NCBI GenBank assembly: GCA_027460465.1
Contig: JAPZAV010000176.1
Coordinates: 1-36,967, forward strand
Length of the DNA stretch: 36,967 bases
Source: Candidatus Methanoperedens sp.
GTDB taxonomy: Archaea > Halobacteriota > Methanosarcinia > Methanosarcinales > Methanoperedenaceae
Direction of reading: 5' to 3'
Each line of letters opens with the position of its first letter. The first letter of the stretch is position 1. The notes beneath the pieces were generated by a model. That model did no database searches. It was not told the origin of the DNA and worked only from the letters and a program-made list of their open reading frames with translations. The position numbers and the translations under genes are program-made. This document shows positions 20,310-29,684 of the stretch, piece by piece.

Positions 20310-21124
20310 AGCCTGTACATTTATTGTTTCACCAAAATCAAGGACGACGAATTTCTCTGCATCAATTCCATGGTCTTTAAGAGCCTGCTCCAGCTGCAGA
20401 ATTGGAGTATCGATCCCTTCATCGCTCAAATGAAAAGTTCCTATATGGATTCCTATACTGAGATCCGGTTTCAGGATTTCATGGACTCTCACTGCATCTT
20501 CAGGGTTCAAATGCACAGGGCTCATGAACCACCGCGGCTCGTAGGCACCGATCGGAATCAAAGCTACCTCAATTTCCTGAAATCTCTCATGGATCTGTTC
20601 AAAGAATTTCCCAAAGCCGGTATCACCCGCAAAATAAATCTGACCCTGCGAACTTTCGATCACAAATCCTCCCCAGAGGCTCTTATCTATATCGGAGAAA
20701 ATTTTTTATCCAGTGCTTTGAGAGTCGGTATATCCATATGGTCGTAATGGTTATGGCTTATCAGCACGACATCCACGGGAGGAAGATCCTGGAATCTGAG
20801 CCCCGGAGCACGCACGCGTTTAGGTCCCACAAAACTGATCGGGCCTGCGCGGTCTGACCAGATCGGGTCTGTGAGAATATTCATCCCGTCCACCTGGATC
20901 AGGAGAGTAGAATGATTGATAAAAGTCACCCTTAATCCATTCCTGATCACATGATCCGGAGGTAAATAGCCGGGCTCTGAATCTATCCATCCAGGCCAGT
21001 CTGCTTTTTTCCTGTTGAAGATCCATTTCAGAAGATCTATGATTCCACCGTGCTGGCTCTCCATGTTTCTGAATCGAGTGCCATCGTGGATGGACGGGCT
21101 GTTTATTGATCTCGATACTGCCAT
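20271..21124 (-). pseudogene. NAPE-PLD/UlaG-like MBL-fold hydrolase, internally deleted/frameshifted
   Basis: Two ORFs (20687-21124 with SHNHYDHMD; 20271-20663 with IYFAGDTGFG) with DKSLWGGFVIES encoded immediately after the premature TAG; expected middle segment missing. Confidence 0.8.
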
Positions 21125-21307
21125 AAGTTATCAAACCTTCCAGTTGAAGTTCAACAATCTTTTTTTGCTGAATTTTTATCCATCGTGAAATAATGTTCAT
21201 CCAATCAATAGAAATCGATGAACAAAAATCTTTCCCTGTGAAAATACTTTGATTGATGGAATGAACCGCCAGAAGATGGAACTTCGACTTGGCAGGTTTT
21301 GCTGCTG

Positions 21308-21682
21308 ATGGATCACATGGTGTTCGCCCCAAAATACAGGGGAAAGATCCTGACCTGAGATGTCGCAATGATAACTGAGGGCATACTCTGCAAAACATGC
21401 AAAGAACTGAATATAAAGATAATAGAGATCGCAGTAAATTCTGACCATGTCCATATATTCTTCAAATATCGTCCAAAGTATCCGCTCAGTTTTATCGCTA
21501 AAAGACTGAAAGGCAGGACAAGCAGAATACTCAGGAAGGAATTTCCGCATCTCAAAGAATGGTGCGGCGAGCACATGTGGGCGCCAGGAAGCGCCGGGAA
21601 CGGATGGGATGTTGTGAGCAAATACATTGAAACACAGGATGTTCATCATGCTAAAAACGTTAGCTACAGGCCTCGTACTTAA
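21308..21682 (+). pseudogene. tnpA: IS200/IS605-family TnpA remnant with in-frame TGA
   Basis: HMVFAPKYRGKILT*DVAMITEGIL...NSDHVHIFFKYRPKYPLSFIAKRLKGRTSRILRKEFPHLKEW...YIETQ; TGA at 21356-21358. Confidence 0.88.
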
Positions 21683-21747
21683 GTCCGGCGTTTGTGACTG
21701 AATACAATAAGTGTTGTGTGCATCCATAAGAATAGCTAAAACCAATA

Positions 21748-22872
21748 TATAGTTAACCGCTAAACTTATAGTAAAAAGATATATACTATAAGTAATATAT
21801 ACATCTTCATGGGAAAAGACTGGAGAATAATACAAAGAAGGGGACAGCTTAGGATTTATCAGAAAGATGAAAGAGATTTTAAAATGAAATTCAAACTTTC
21901 ACTTTTGAATCTTATCCTTCAGCTTCAAGATGTAGGGAAAGCATGCAAAATCATGTCGATTCCAGTGACTACGGCTTATAGGTGGATAAATATCTGGAAT
22001 GAGGATGGGAAAGAAGGATTAAAAAAAGAACAAGGAAAAGGAGGCGGAAAACCATCAAAAATGAGTGAAGAACAATTTAAAAAACTTGAGAATATTTTAA
22101 GGGAAGAGAAGGAATGGTGGATAACCAAAGAAGTGAGAATACTCATAAAAGAAAGATTTGATATAGAGTATTCAGAGGATCAGGTCGTAAGAATACTCAA
22201 AAAATTCAAAATGAATCATTCTAAGCCGTTCCCTCATGATTATAGAAAACCTGACAATGCAAAAGAACTCTTGGATAATCAGCTAAAATTACTTTTTGAA
22301 TTGCTGGAAAAAGAAAAAATACCAAAGGATAAAGTAGCAATTGGATTTTTAGATGAAGCCAGTCCTCAAACCACTGCAAATACTGTGAGGGTTTGGAGTT
22401 TTGGCAAACCGAAAATTAAGAAAAATACGACTAAAATGAGGGCAAACACTATAGGCTATTATGCTATCCTGGGAAATAGTAAAGAAGGATTCTTACAAAA
22501 TTCTAAAAAAGAAAGCATAAGAGACTTTCTAATTGAGATCAAAAAAGCAAATGAAGAATATAAAGCTATAGTGGTAGTGATAGATAATTTTCCATCCCAT
22601 AAGAGTACGATCGTGAAAGATACTGCGAAAACGTTGGGCATTCACCTTGTTTTTCTACCTCCATATTCACCTGATATTAACCCTATAGAGTACATATGGA
22701 AAAGCGTAAAAAGAGTACTTTCTTTGTCTTTTGTTAAAACGGAAGATGAATTGAAAAACCTAATTCAATCTAATTTTAAAACTTTTTCGAAGAGTTTAAG
22801 TTTTGCACTTGGATGGATTGGATTGTTCCTGTTTGGTACAAATTATTATCATATGTTATGCGGGTAACTATA
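21748..22872 (+). mobile_element. IS630-family insertion sequence
   Basis: Inverted repeats TATAGTTAACCGC (21748-21760) and GCGGGTAACTATA (22860-22872), 12/13 match, TA at both ends; encloses transposase. Confidence 0.85.
21809..22867 (+). CDS. IS630-family transposase
   Basis: FLDEAS, VVVIDNFPSHKS, LPPYSPDINPIEYIWKSVKR (DDE residues present). Confidence 0.95.
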   Translation: MGKDWRIIQRRGQLRIYQKDERDFKMKFKLSLLNLILQLQDVGKACKIMSIPVTTAYRWINIWNEDGKEGLKKEQGKGGGKPSKMSEEQFKKLENILREEKEWWITKEVRILIKERFDIEYSEDQVVRILKKFKMNHSKPFPHDYRKPDNAKELLDNQLKLLFELLEKEKIPKDKVAIGFLDEASPQTTANTVRVWSFGKPKIKKNTTKMRANTIGYYAILGNSKEGFLQNSKKESIRDFLIEIKKANEEYKAIVVVIDNFPSHKSTIVKDTAKTLGIHLVFLPPYSPDINPIEYIWKSVKRVLSLSFVKTEDELKNLIQSNFKTFSKSLSFALGWIGLFLFGTNYYHMLCG

Positions 22873-23132
22873 ATAATTATAGAACTGAATACGGGCACGG
22901 TATGTAAAGATTAATATTCAACAAGATTCGTCATAGAACTTAATGAGTATTTGGGTATGCTATGAGACGAAAGAGGTTTTACGTGACACTATAACAAACC
23001 TTATGAACTTTTAAAGAATCGTTTAAAGAGAGGTAATTTATGAACCCGGTTCCGCTGTCTAAAAAACAAGAAGATAAAATCATATCAAATTTAGATTCAG
23101 CTATTCAAGAAAATTACGAAGTTTTTACTTAT

Positions 23133-23510
23133 TTAATTAACAGACGTAACTATTAAGTTACATTCATTATTTTTGATTTCAATCAAACCCACGCCAAACT
23201 GGGTAGCAATATCAATTTCATCTGAGGAAAAATTGTTATTATACCTTTTCTTATATGCAAGATAACATCTATGAGCATACAGTGAATAAGCAAAAGCCTG
23301 TCCAATCGCCTTTAAGAAAGGTGCTTTTTCTTCTTTAACTTCAATTGCAACCAATTCTCCTCCTGCTTCAAAGTCTCCGCTTGTTTCTCTTAGCCCCATA
23401 ACGTCCACTTTACCAAGTTTTGTTCCAACCTGTTGCTTTACAACATGGCAACCAAAACGCTGTTTGATAAAATCTTCGATTGAATTATATAATTTTGCTT
23501 CTAATCCCAT
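23133..23510 (-). CDS. Putative PD-(D/E)XK nuclease-like protein
   Basis: KVDVMG...GELVAIEVKEEK motif; IGQAFAYSLYAHRCYLA. Confidence 0.6.
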   Translation of the reverse strand: MGLEAKLYNSIEDFIKQRFGCHVVKQQVGTKLGKVDVMGLRETSGDFEAGGELVAIEVKEEKAPFLKAIGQAFAYSLYAHRCYLAYKKRYNNNFSSDEIDIATQFGVGLIEIKNNECNLIVTSVN

Positions 23511-23605
23511 TCTTAATCAATCCTCGCGATAATAGAAAAGAGCACAGAAGAAGATTAAAATAAATATGCCTCCAAAACAATGGATTTTCAATCATAAAAA
23601 TCATC

Positions 23606-23935
23606 TTATATTTCGAGTATCTTTTTTATCTTTTGATTTACTTCTTTCCTTAGTTCTTGATTCAGTTCTCCAATCTCGCCTACAATTAAATCTTCCAATA
23701 CAGTTGCGATTTTATCTAACTTTACGACCGAAGCCACTTTCAGTCCCGCATTTTTAAAAGCAGAATGCTTCTTTGTTATTAAAACATCTACCTCAGAAGG
23801 TTCAGATGGTATTTTTGAGGAAATAAATGCCATGATTACATCTTTATCGCCTTCGTATAGCACTAAAGCTGGTCTAAGCTTTGCAGCGGTTAAATCAGTA
23901 AATGGAAAGGGCACAAGCACTATTTTTCCTTTCAT
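23606..23935 (-). CDS. MazF/PemK-family toxin
   Basis: GKIVLVPFPFTDLTAAKLRPALVL...VASVVKLDKIATV. Confidence 0.87.
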   Translation of the reverse strand: MKGKIVLVPFPFTDLTAAKLRPALVLYEGDKDVIMAFISSKIPSEPSEVDVLITKKHSAFKNAGLKVASVVKLDKIATVLEDLIVGEIGELNQELRKEVNQKIKKILEI

Positions 23936-24123
23936 TTATATCTGACCTTTAAATCTGCTATTTTATAAATATCTGGCTCATTCTCAAGGAAACTTGATAA
24001 TGACTTTTCGGAAAGCTTCATCAACGAAACGATTTCTTTTTCGTATAAAAGCTCATCAACCTTTTTCGAAATCTCAATTACATACCGCTTTATATCCCTT
24101 AATTCTGTTTCTAAATTCATCAT
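23932..24123 (-). CDS. Cognate small antitoxin candidate
   Basis: 63 aa, 4-nt overlap upstream of MazF-like toxin. Confidence 0.65.
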   Translation of the reverse strand: MMNLETELRDIKRYVIEISKKVDELLYEKEIVSLMKLSEKSLSSFLENEPDIYKIADLKVRYK

Positions 24124-24538
24124 GTTTATAACATCTTTACGATACGCATATATAAAAACATGATTGAGAGGTCATTCAAGGATAATTCACGCCTGTGTTA
24201 TTTTCGTGCCACTTCTTGTCTATTATGCCTTCGCAACCAAATAAGCGATAGATGCCCTCATACATCCGTGCGTGGATGCCCCCGACCTCGGTCTGGGGTC
24301 GTGACTGGCGTGCACAGGAAAGAAAGAACAAAAAACATAACAACATAACATGTATGAAGCTATTGAAATGAAAATATATGGGTTAATGGAGGATAAGTTA
24401 CCCATTCCAGAATCAAAATCAAACCGCAAAACTGCTTACTGCAAAATCTGCGAAAGAAACGGGACCAGGTCAGAAAATCCTCTTTATGCTTTATGTTAAA
24501 CCCAAAGTATTTAAAATTCCATTCATATTCTAAATATC

Positions 24539-25867
24539 ATGGGAGTACTTTCCAGAGACGTCTACATGGTTGCGGGCGGTGTCACTAAGTTCGCAAAAGC
24601 GCACCCGGATAAGACATTCCAGGTGATGGTAAAGGAAGCGTTTGACAGCGCAATAAAAGATATGCCTGAGTTCGAAGCTCTAAAAGAGAAGCTCATGGAG
24701 ACGCATGAGCTTGGAGGTGTCGGCTCTTATTTTTCAGATCACTTCACACGGCAGCTCATGGCAGGTATAATGGCACATGAATACATTGGCTTATGTCCTG
24801 CCCCGGGTGTCAGGGTAGAAGGAGGAGGGGCGACTGGAGGTCTGTGCGTTCAGGAAGGGGTAAGGGCGGTTGCCTCGGGCGATCTTGAGCTCTGTGTCTG
24901 CTATGGTTTTGAAACCATGTCCAGGCTTCCGACCTGGATGGGCAATTATATCATCTCCAAAGCCTCTGACCAGAGGAGGAACTGCGACCTTGGAGGGTTT
25001 TACACCATGTTCTATGCGCTCATGGCTGACAGGTACATGAGCGAGTTCGGCACCACTCGAGAGCAGCTTGCCAGGATCTCGGTCAAGAACCACATGAATG
25101 CGCTCCACAATCCTTATTCTCAGTACCCCAAGAAATTAAGGGTCGAGGATGTTCTGAACTCAGAACCGATAGCCACTCCTTTTACTGCCCTGGATATCTG
25201 TACGATGAGCGATGGTGCTGCCGTGTTGATCCTTGCCTCGCATGATATTGCGCACAGGTTGACAGATAGACCTGTGAAAATAATAGGAATGGGTGCAGGG
25301 ACTGACAGTATGGCGATGGAAGATAGACCGAGACGAAAGGTACCTGTTTTTCCATGGGAGGATAAGGAACTTATCAGATATTATGATAGTTTATTATATC
25401 CTGATGTCCACTCATTCAATGCAGGAAGGGTAGCGGCGAAAAAAGCTTATAGCCAGGCAGGGATCACCGACCCTCTTGACCAGCTGGACTTCCTGGAAAT
25501 ACATGATGCATTCACCATGTCAGAAGCTCAGACCTACGAAGACCTGGGGCTGTGCCCATGCGGTGATTCAGGCAAATTCATTGATAAAGGTTATGCGTTC
25601 ATGGATAACATTGATTATGGATTTGAGCTTCCTGAAAAAGGAAAGCTTCCCGTGAACCCATCAGGCGGGCTTCTCGCATGCGGTCATCCAATAGGAGCCA
25701 CGGGCATAATGCAGGCAGTATTTTCCTTATGGCAGCTTCAGCACAGGATCGAGGAGAAATTCGGGGACGATGCTCTGCAGATAAAGGACGCAAAACGAGG
25801 CGGGTTCCACAGCCATGCAGGCACCGGTACTTATATAACATTAACACTGGCTGAGAGGGCGTGGTAG
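24539..25867 (+). CDS. Thiolase-family protein with Gly at the nucleophilic Cys position
   Basis: LEIHDAFTMSEAQTYEDLG, NPSGGLLACGHPIGATG; VEGGGATGG where VEAACASGG is expected. Confidence 0.9.
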   Translation: MGVLSRDVYMVAGGVTKFAKAHPDKTFQVMVKEAFDSAIKDMPEFEALKEKLMETHELGGVGSYFSDHFTRQLMAGIMAHEYIGLCPAPGVRVEGGGATGGLCVQEGVRAVASGDLELCVCYGFETMSRLPTWMGNYIISKASDQRRNCDLGGFYTMFYALMADRYMSEFGTTREQLARISVKNHMNALHNPYSQYPKKLRVEDVLNSEPIATPFTALDICTMSDGAAVLILASHDIAHRLTDRPVKIIGMGAGTDSMAMEDRPRRKVPVFPWEDKELIRYYDSLLYPDVHSFNAGRVAAKKAYSQAGITDPLDQLDFLEIHDAFTMSEAQTYEDLGLCPCGDSGKFIDKGYAFMDNIDYGFELPEKGKLPVNPSGGLLACGHPIGATGIMQAVFSLWQLQHRIEEKFGDDALQIKDAKRGGFHSHAGTGTYITLTLAERAW

Positions 25868-25868
25868 G

Positions 25869-26483
25869 ATGAAACGTCAAGTCAGAAGATTCGAGAAATA
25901 CAGGGATGTGATGAACGAAGTGCTGAAAGGAAGCGGAGTTGCAATTTACTCAGGCGGGAAAAAAGAAATCGTAATAAAAAAAATACACGAATCTTTTGAT
26001 TACATTGAAAGCCATGCACAGGATACTCCTTATTTCATGGCACTTGCAGATGGAAAGCTCATGGGTTCAAAGTGCTCACGGTGCGGCCGTGCATATGCGA
26101 CTCCGCATGCATACTGCTCTGAATGCGGCACCGGAACAGATTGGTTCGATCTGCCGGAGGGAGGAAAAATACACTGCCACAGCGTGAGCAAGTACGGAGG
26201 AGGAAGATTTTTGAAACAGGCGCCTTTCTCACTGATCCTGGTAAAATTCGAAAACGTGGACAGCTACCTGATGGCAGAGTACATTCCAGAAGAGATCCTT
26301 GAGCTCAAGAGGATGAAAAAGGAAAAAGAGAAAACAGGAGCAGATTCCGCAAGCGATGCTGAATATAATAAAAAGATATGGGAGGTTTATTATAAAATAA
26401 AAAACGGGACAAGAGTAAAGCCAAAGTTCAGGCGGGATCCGCATTTCGATGTAAGGGACGTCTACTTTGTTCCAGTGGAGTGA
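25869..26483 (+). CDS. DUF35-type Zn-ribbon/OB-fold protein (thiolase partner)
   Basis: GSKCSRCGRAYATPHAYCSECGTG; directly after thiolase. Confidence 0.88.
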   Translation: MKRQVRRFEKYRDVMNEVLKGSGVAIYSGGKKEIVIKKIHESFDYIESHAQDTPYFMALADGKLMGSKCSRCGRAYATPHAYCSECGTGTDWFDLPEGGKIHCHSVSKYGGGRFLKQAPFSLILVKFENVDSYLMAEYIPEEILELKRMKKEKEKTGADSASDAEYNKKIWEVYYKIKNGTRVKPKFRRDPHFDVRDVYFVPVE

Positions 26484-27373
26484 TCCATATGAAATTCGGG
26501 GATATGGAACTTTACATCCTGAGTGATGGTACACTTACAGAGGACGGCGGGGGTATTTTTGAATATTATCCAAAAAATATATGGGCAAGCTATGAAGTGG
26601 ACGGGATGACTCCTTATAGAACAGATGAACATAACAATATCCTGGCGGCTGCAAACTGTCTTCTGATCAGGCATCCTGAAGGAAATGTCCTGGTTGAGAC
26701 CGGGGTTCATGACAAGACCCTGAACTATGTAAAATACCATAATATCGTCAAGAACCCCTCATTGATGGAAAGCATGAAATCTGCTGGATTCAAACCATCT
26801 GACATTGATATCGTGATAAACAGCCATCTCAATCCTGACCATGTGGGCTGGAATACTGTGATCGAAGATGGAAGATTGAAACCCACTTTTGAGAACGCAA
26901 AATATGTAATACAGAAAAAAGAGTTCAGGAAAGCGATGGATCCTGGTTTTGAGCTGAAGAACGACTATTTCAGCGCAGAGGAAGATGTCTTACCTCTGGA
27001 AGGATCAGGCACTCTTGAACTTGTGGAAGGAGAAAAAGAGATATTTCCAGGGATTTCTGTCATACCAACGCCAGGGCATACCTCAGGTCATCAGTCAGTG
27101 ATGATACGGGCTGAAAGAACAATGCTCTATGCTGCAGACATGGCAGCCCTGGTGATGCATCAGGAAAAGCCCAGGTGCAAGATGGCATTTGATGCTCTGG
27201 GCAGAGAGGAATGCTGGCGTACCAAGAAGAAATTGCTCTACGACAGAGCTGCAGAGAACAGCTGGTATACGTATTTCTATCATGAAACATCTTTTTCAGT
27301 CGGAATAATTCATAAGATCACAAACACCAGGGGCGAGATGGAAGGCAGGGTGGAAAAGGTGGAGATTCTCTGA
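26480..27373 (+). CDS. MBL-fold hydrolase with variant motif HLNPDH
   Basis: NSHLNPDHVGWN, TPGHTSGHQS, YAADMA; 4-nt overlap with upstream gene. Confidence 0.88.
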   Translation: MIHMKFGDMELYILSDGTLTEDGGGIFEYYPKNIWASYEVDGMTPYRTDEHNNILAAANCLLIRHPEGNVLVETGVHDKTLNYVKYHNIVKNPSLMESMKSAGFKPSDIDIVINSHLNPDHVGWNTVIEDGRLKPTFENAKYVIQKKEFRKAMDPGFELKNDYFSAEEDVLPLEGSGTLELVEGEKEIFPGISVIPTPGHTSGHQSVMIRAERTMLYAADMAALVMHQEKPRCKMAFDALGREECWRTKKKLLYDRAAENSWYTYFYHETSFSVGIIHKITNTRGEMEGRVEKVEIL

Positions 27374-27377
27374 ATCC

Positions 27378-29570
27378 TCACCTCCAGCCGTACTCGTAGT
27401 ATCTGTTCTTGTCGAATGGGAGATCAATGCTTTTTATCTCAGAGAGGTTATCAAGTCCGTTCATCATGATCTTTCGCGCTGAGACCGTGTAGAGCACGTC
27501 ATCCATATACAATGACCTTCGCACCGCGCCTGGCGAGTTCCAGTAATATTGCATCTCCTCGTAGTCATCCAGATGCGATATCCTGCCCTTGAGCTCGAAT
27601 CCCTTCAGCGTGAGCCCGAACACATATGCACCCTGCCACACTCGCTGCATATAGTACCCGTACCTGCTGTTGTACTGTTCCTTCTCCAGCACTTCCCTGA
27701 TCGGGATCACAAGCAGATTCTTCTTTTTATCAAACAGGAATGCTTTGTGGTCTCTTAATGCCTCAGAATCCGTGCCAGCCTTACCTATCTCATATGTATC
27801 GAGCTGTTTTGGATTTTTTACATCGGAAACATCGAACAGCGAAAGCTTCACACCTTTGATTGATACGCCTCCCCATTCATTTTCTCCTGTTTCTTTGCCA
27901 ACGCCGATCACATGATTTTCATCGTATGGATGCAGGTAGTCAGAAAAGCCAGGTATCTTCAGTTCGCCCAGTATCTTCGGGTTCCTGGCATCCGAGAGGT
28001 CTATCACGAACAGAGGATCTATCCGCTTGAAAGTCACCATGTAAAGCCTGTTCCCGATGAACCGGGTGGAATATATCCTTTCATCAGGCGCTATTTCTTC
28101 CAGCTTTCCTGCGATGCCGAGGTCTTTATCCATCACATAAACATTGTTGTACTGCACAGATCCTTTATTACGTGTCCAGAACTGGGACGTTGTAGCGACC
28201 CTGAAAAAATCATTCGATTCGTCCATTGAGAACTGGTTCAGCAGACTGCCTGGTACCTCACCTCTTGTTCTGTACTGGATATCTCCATTATTGATCCCGA
28301 TCTTCTGTACTACCGTCTTTTCTCTTTCCTGTGCAAGTTTTATCTCATACTCCTCGATCGCCTTTTCCACATTTTTGTTGTACTCCAGTTTCTCATTTTC
28401 ACTCATGCGGTTATAGGTGTCTTCCAGGATAGAGGAGATCTTGTCCCATTTCTCATATGAATCAAGATTACTGTCCTTGATGGCTTTTATCTTATCCTGT
28501 GCATCTTTTGGTAAAAGCGGCACGACCACCTTGAAGAAACGCTCCTCTCGCTGTTCTTCATAGTATCTGAAAGGAAGGTTCTTTCGATATGTTATGTAGA
28601 TGTTGTTCTCAGAAACATACAGGTTATCAGAGTAGCCCATCATGAACACCTTTGCATCCATCTTCAGCGATTTCATGCTGATAGAAGCGATCGTGTGGAA
28701 CACATAATTCTGCTCCGGATTATCAAAATAATACACATCTGGCGCCAGGATCTTTGTCTGCCCCTGCCTGATCACCGGAACATCAACGACATCGCTGTAG
28801 TAATACACATTGTCCTTTACGATGAAATAAATGTAGTCGCCGATCATCCTTGACCTGAAATAATTACCATTGATGCTGAAATTCGCTATCTGCTCTGGTT
28901 TTTCCCTGTCCGTGATATCATACACCAGCGCCACTGTCTCCGGAGTGTATCTTGGCACCGGCCTGTATTCGTATTCAGGGTAGATATAGACCTGATTGTC
29001 ATCCTCAGTGAACACGATGAGCCTGTCACCGTTCACGAACATATCACTTGGTCTTCCTTTTATCGCTGATTCAGAAAGCGTCTTTGCACCTGATGCAGGG
29101 AATGCATCTATGATCACAAGTTTATTCTGCGCCAGTACATAGATATATTTGCCATCGTTCTTTACAAAATCAGCTTCATCAACACCTTCCACCTGTACAT
29201 TCGTTTTTGAATAATCCAGTGTCCCTGAACCGCCCATCCCTTCTTGCACTGCTTTTGGTGCAGGTGCGTTGGCTACGGCCGGCACAGCCATAGGCGAGCC
29301 GCCGACCATAGAATCTCTGAATGGATATAATGGATATATTACATCATATCTGCCGGCATTCGATTGAGCAGCTTTAAGGAATTCCAGGATCTCCCTGGTC
29401 GATGAGAATTTTTTCAAGCTCTGGGAAGCCTCCTGTTGAGAGTTTTTTGTGGCGTTACTGAAGATTTTATCTATGCCCGATGTATCATCTTCGGATCGAA
29501 CACAACCGCTCAATGCGGTTGCGCCTGCAATTAATAGGATAACAGCCAGAATAATCATTTTCTTGATCAT
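27378..29570 (-). CDS. Secreted beta-propeller domain lipoprotein
   Basis: Lipobox ATALSGC; VQVEGVDEADFVKNDGKYIYVLAQNKLVIIDAFPA typical of the archaeal beta-propeller family. Confidence 0.9.
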   Translation of the reverse strand: MIKKMIILAVILLIAGATALSGCVRSEDDTSGIDKIFSNATKNSQQEASQSLKKFSSTREILEFLKAAQSNAGRYDVIYPLYPFRDSMVGGSPMAVPAVANAPAPKAVQEGMGGSGTLDYSKTNVQVEGVDEADFVKNDGKYIYVLAQNKLVIIDAFPASGAKTLSESAIKGRPSDMFVNGDRLIVFTEDDNQVYIYPEYEYRPVPRYTPETVALVYDITDREKPEQIANFSINGNYFRSRMIGDYIYFIVKDNVYYYSDVVDVPVIRQGQTKILAPDVYYFDNPEQNYVFHTIASISMKSLKMDAKVFMMGYSDNLYVSENNIYITYRKNLPFRYYEEQREERFFKVVVPLLPKDAQDKIKAIKDSNLDSYEKWDKISSILEDTYNRMSENEKLEYNKNVEKAIEEYEIKLAQEREKTVVQKIGINNGDIQYRTRGEVPGSLLNQFSMDESNDFFRVATTSQFWTRNKGSVQYNNVYVMDKDLGIAGKLEEIAPDERIYSTRFIGNRLYMVTFKRIDPLFVIDLSDARNPKILGELKIPGFSDYLHPYDENHVIGVGKETGENEWGGVSIKGVKLSLFDVSDVKNPKQLDTYEIGKAGTDSEALRDHKAFLFDKKKNLLVIPIREVLEKEQYNSRYGYYMQRVWQGAYVFGLTLKGFELKGRISHLDDYEEMQYYWNSPGAVRRSLYMDDVLYTVSARKIMMNGLDNLSEIKSIDLPFDKNRYYEYGWR

Positions 29571-29684
29571 TTTACATCACCTTGTTTGATAGATGGGCAG
29601 TAATGCATATAAAATTATCTTTAACTTCGAATTAAATTGAAGTTATAATAGAGCAGTAATCTACATCTACTGCCTCTGCATTCC

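Noticed and set aside
21356-21358. TGA in TnpA as selenocysteine or other recoding
   Set aside because: No evidence of a SECIS-like element or a reason for recoding in a transposase; a Gly-to-stop point mutation is simpler.
21197-21835. 212-aa minus-strand ORF opposite IS200 TnpA
   Set aside because: Antisense to a recognisable transposase; no motif.
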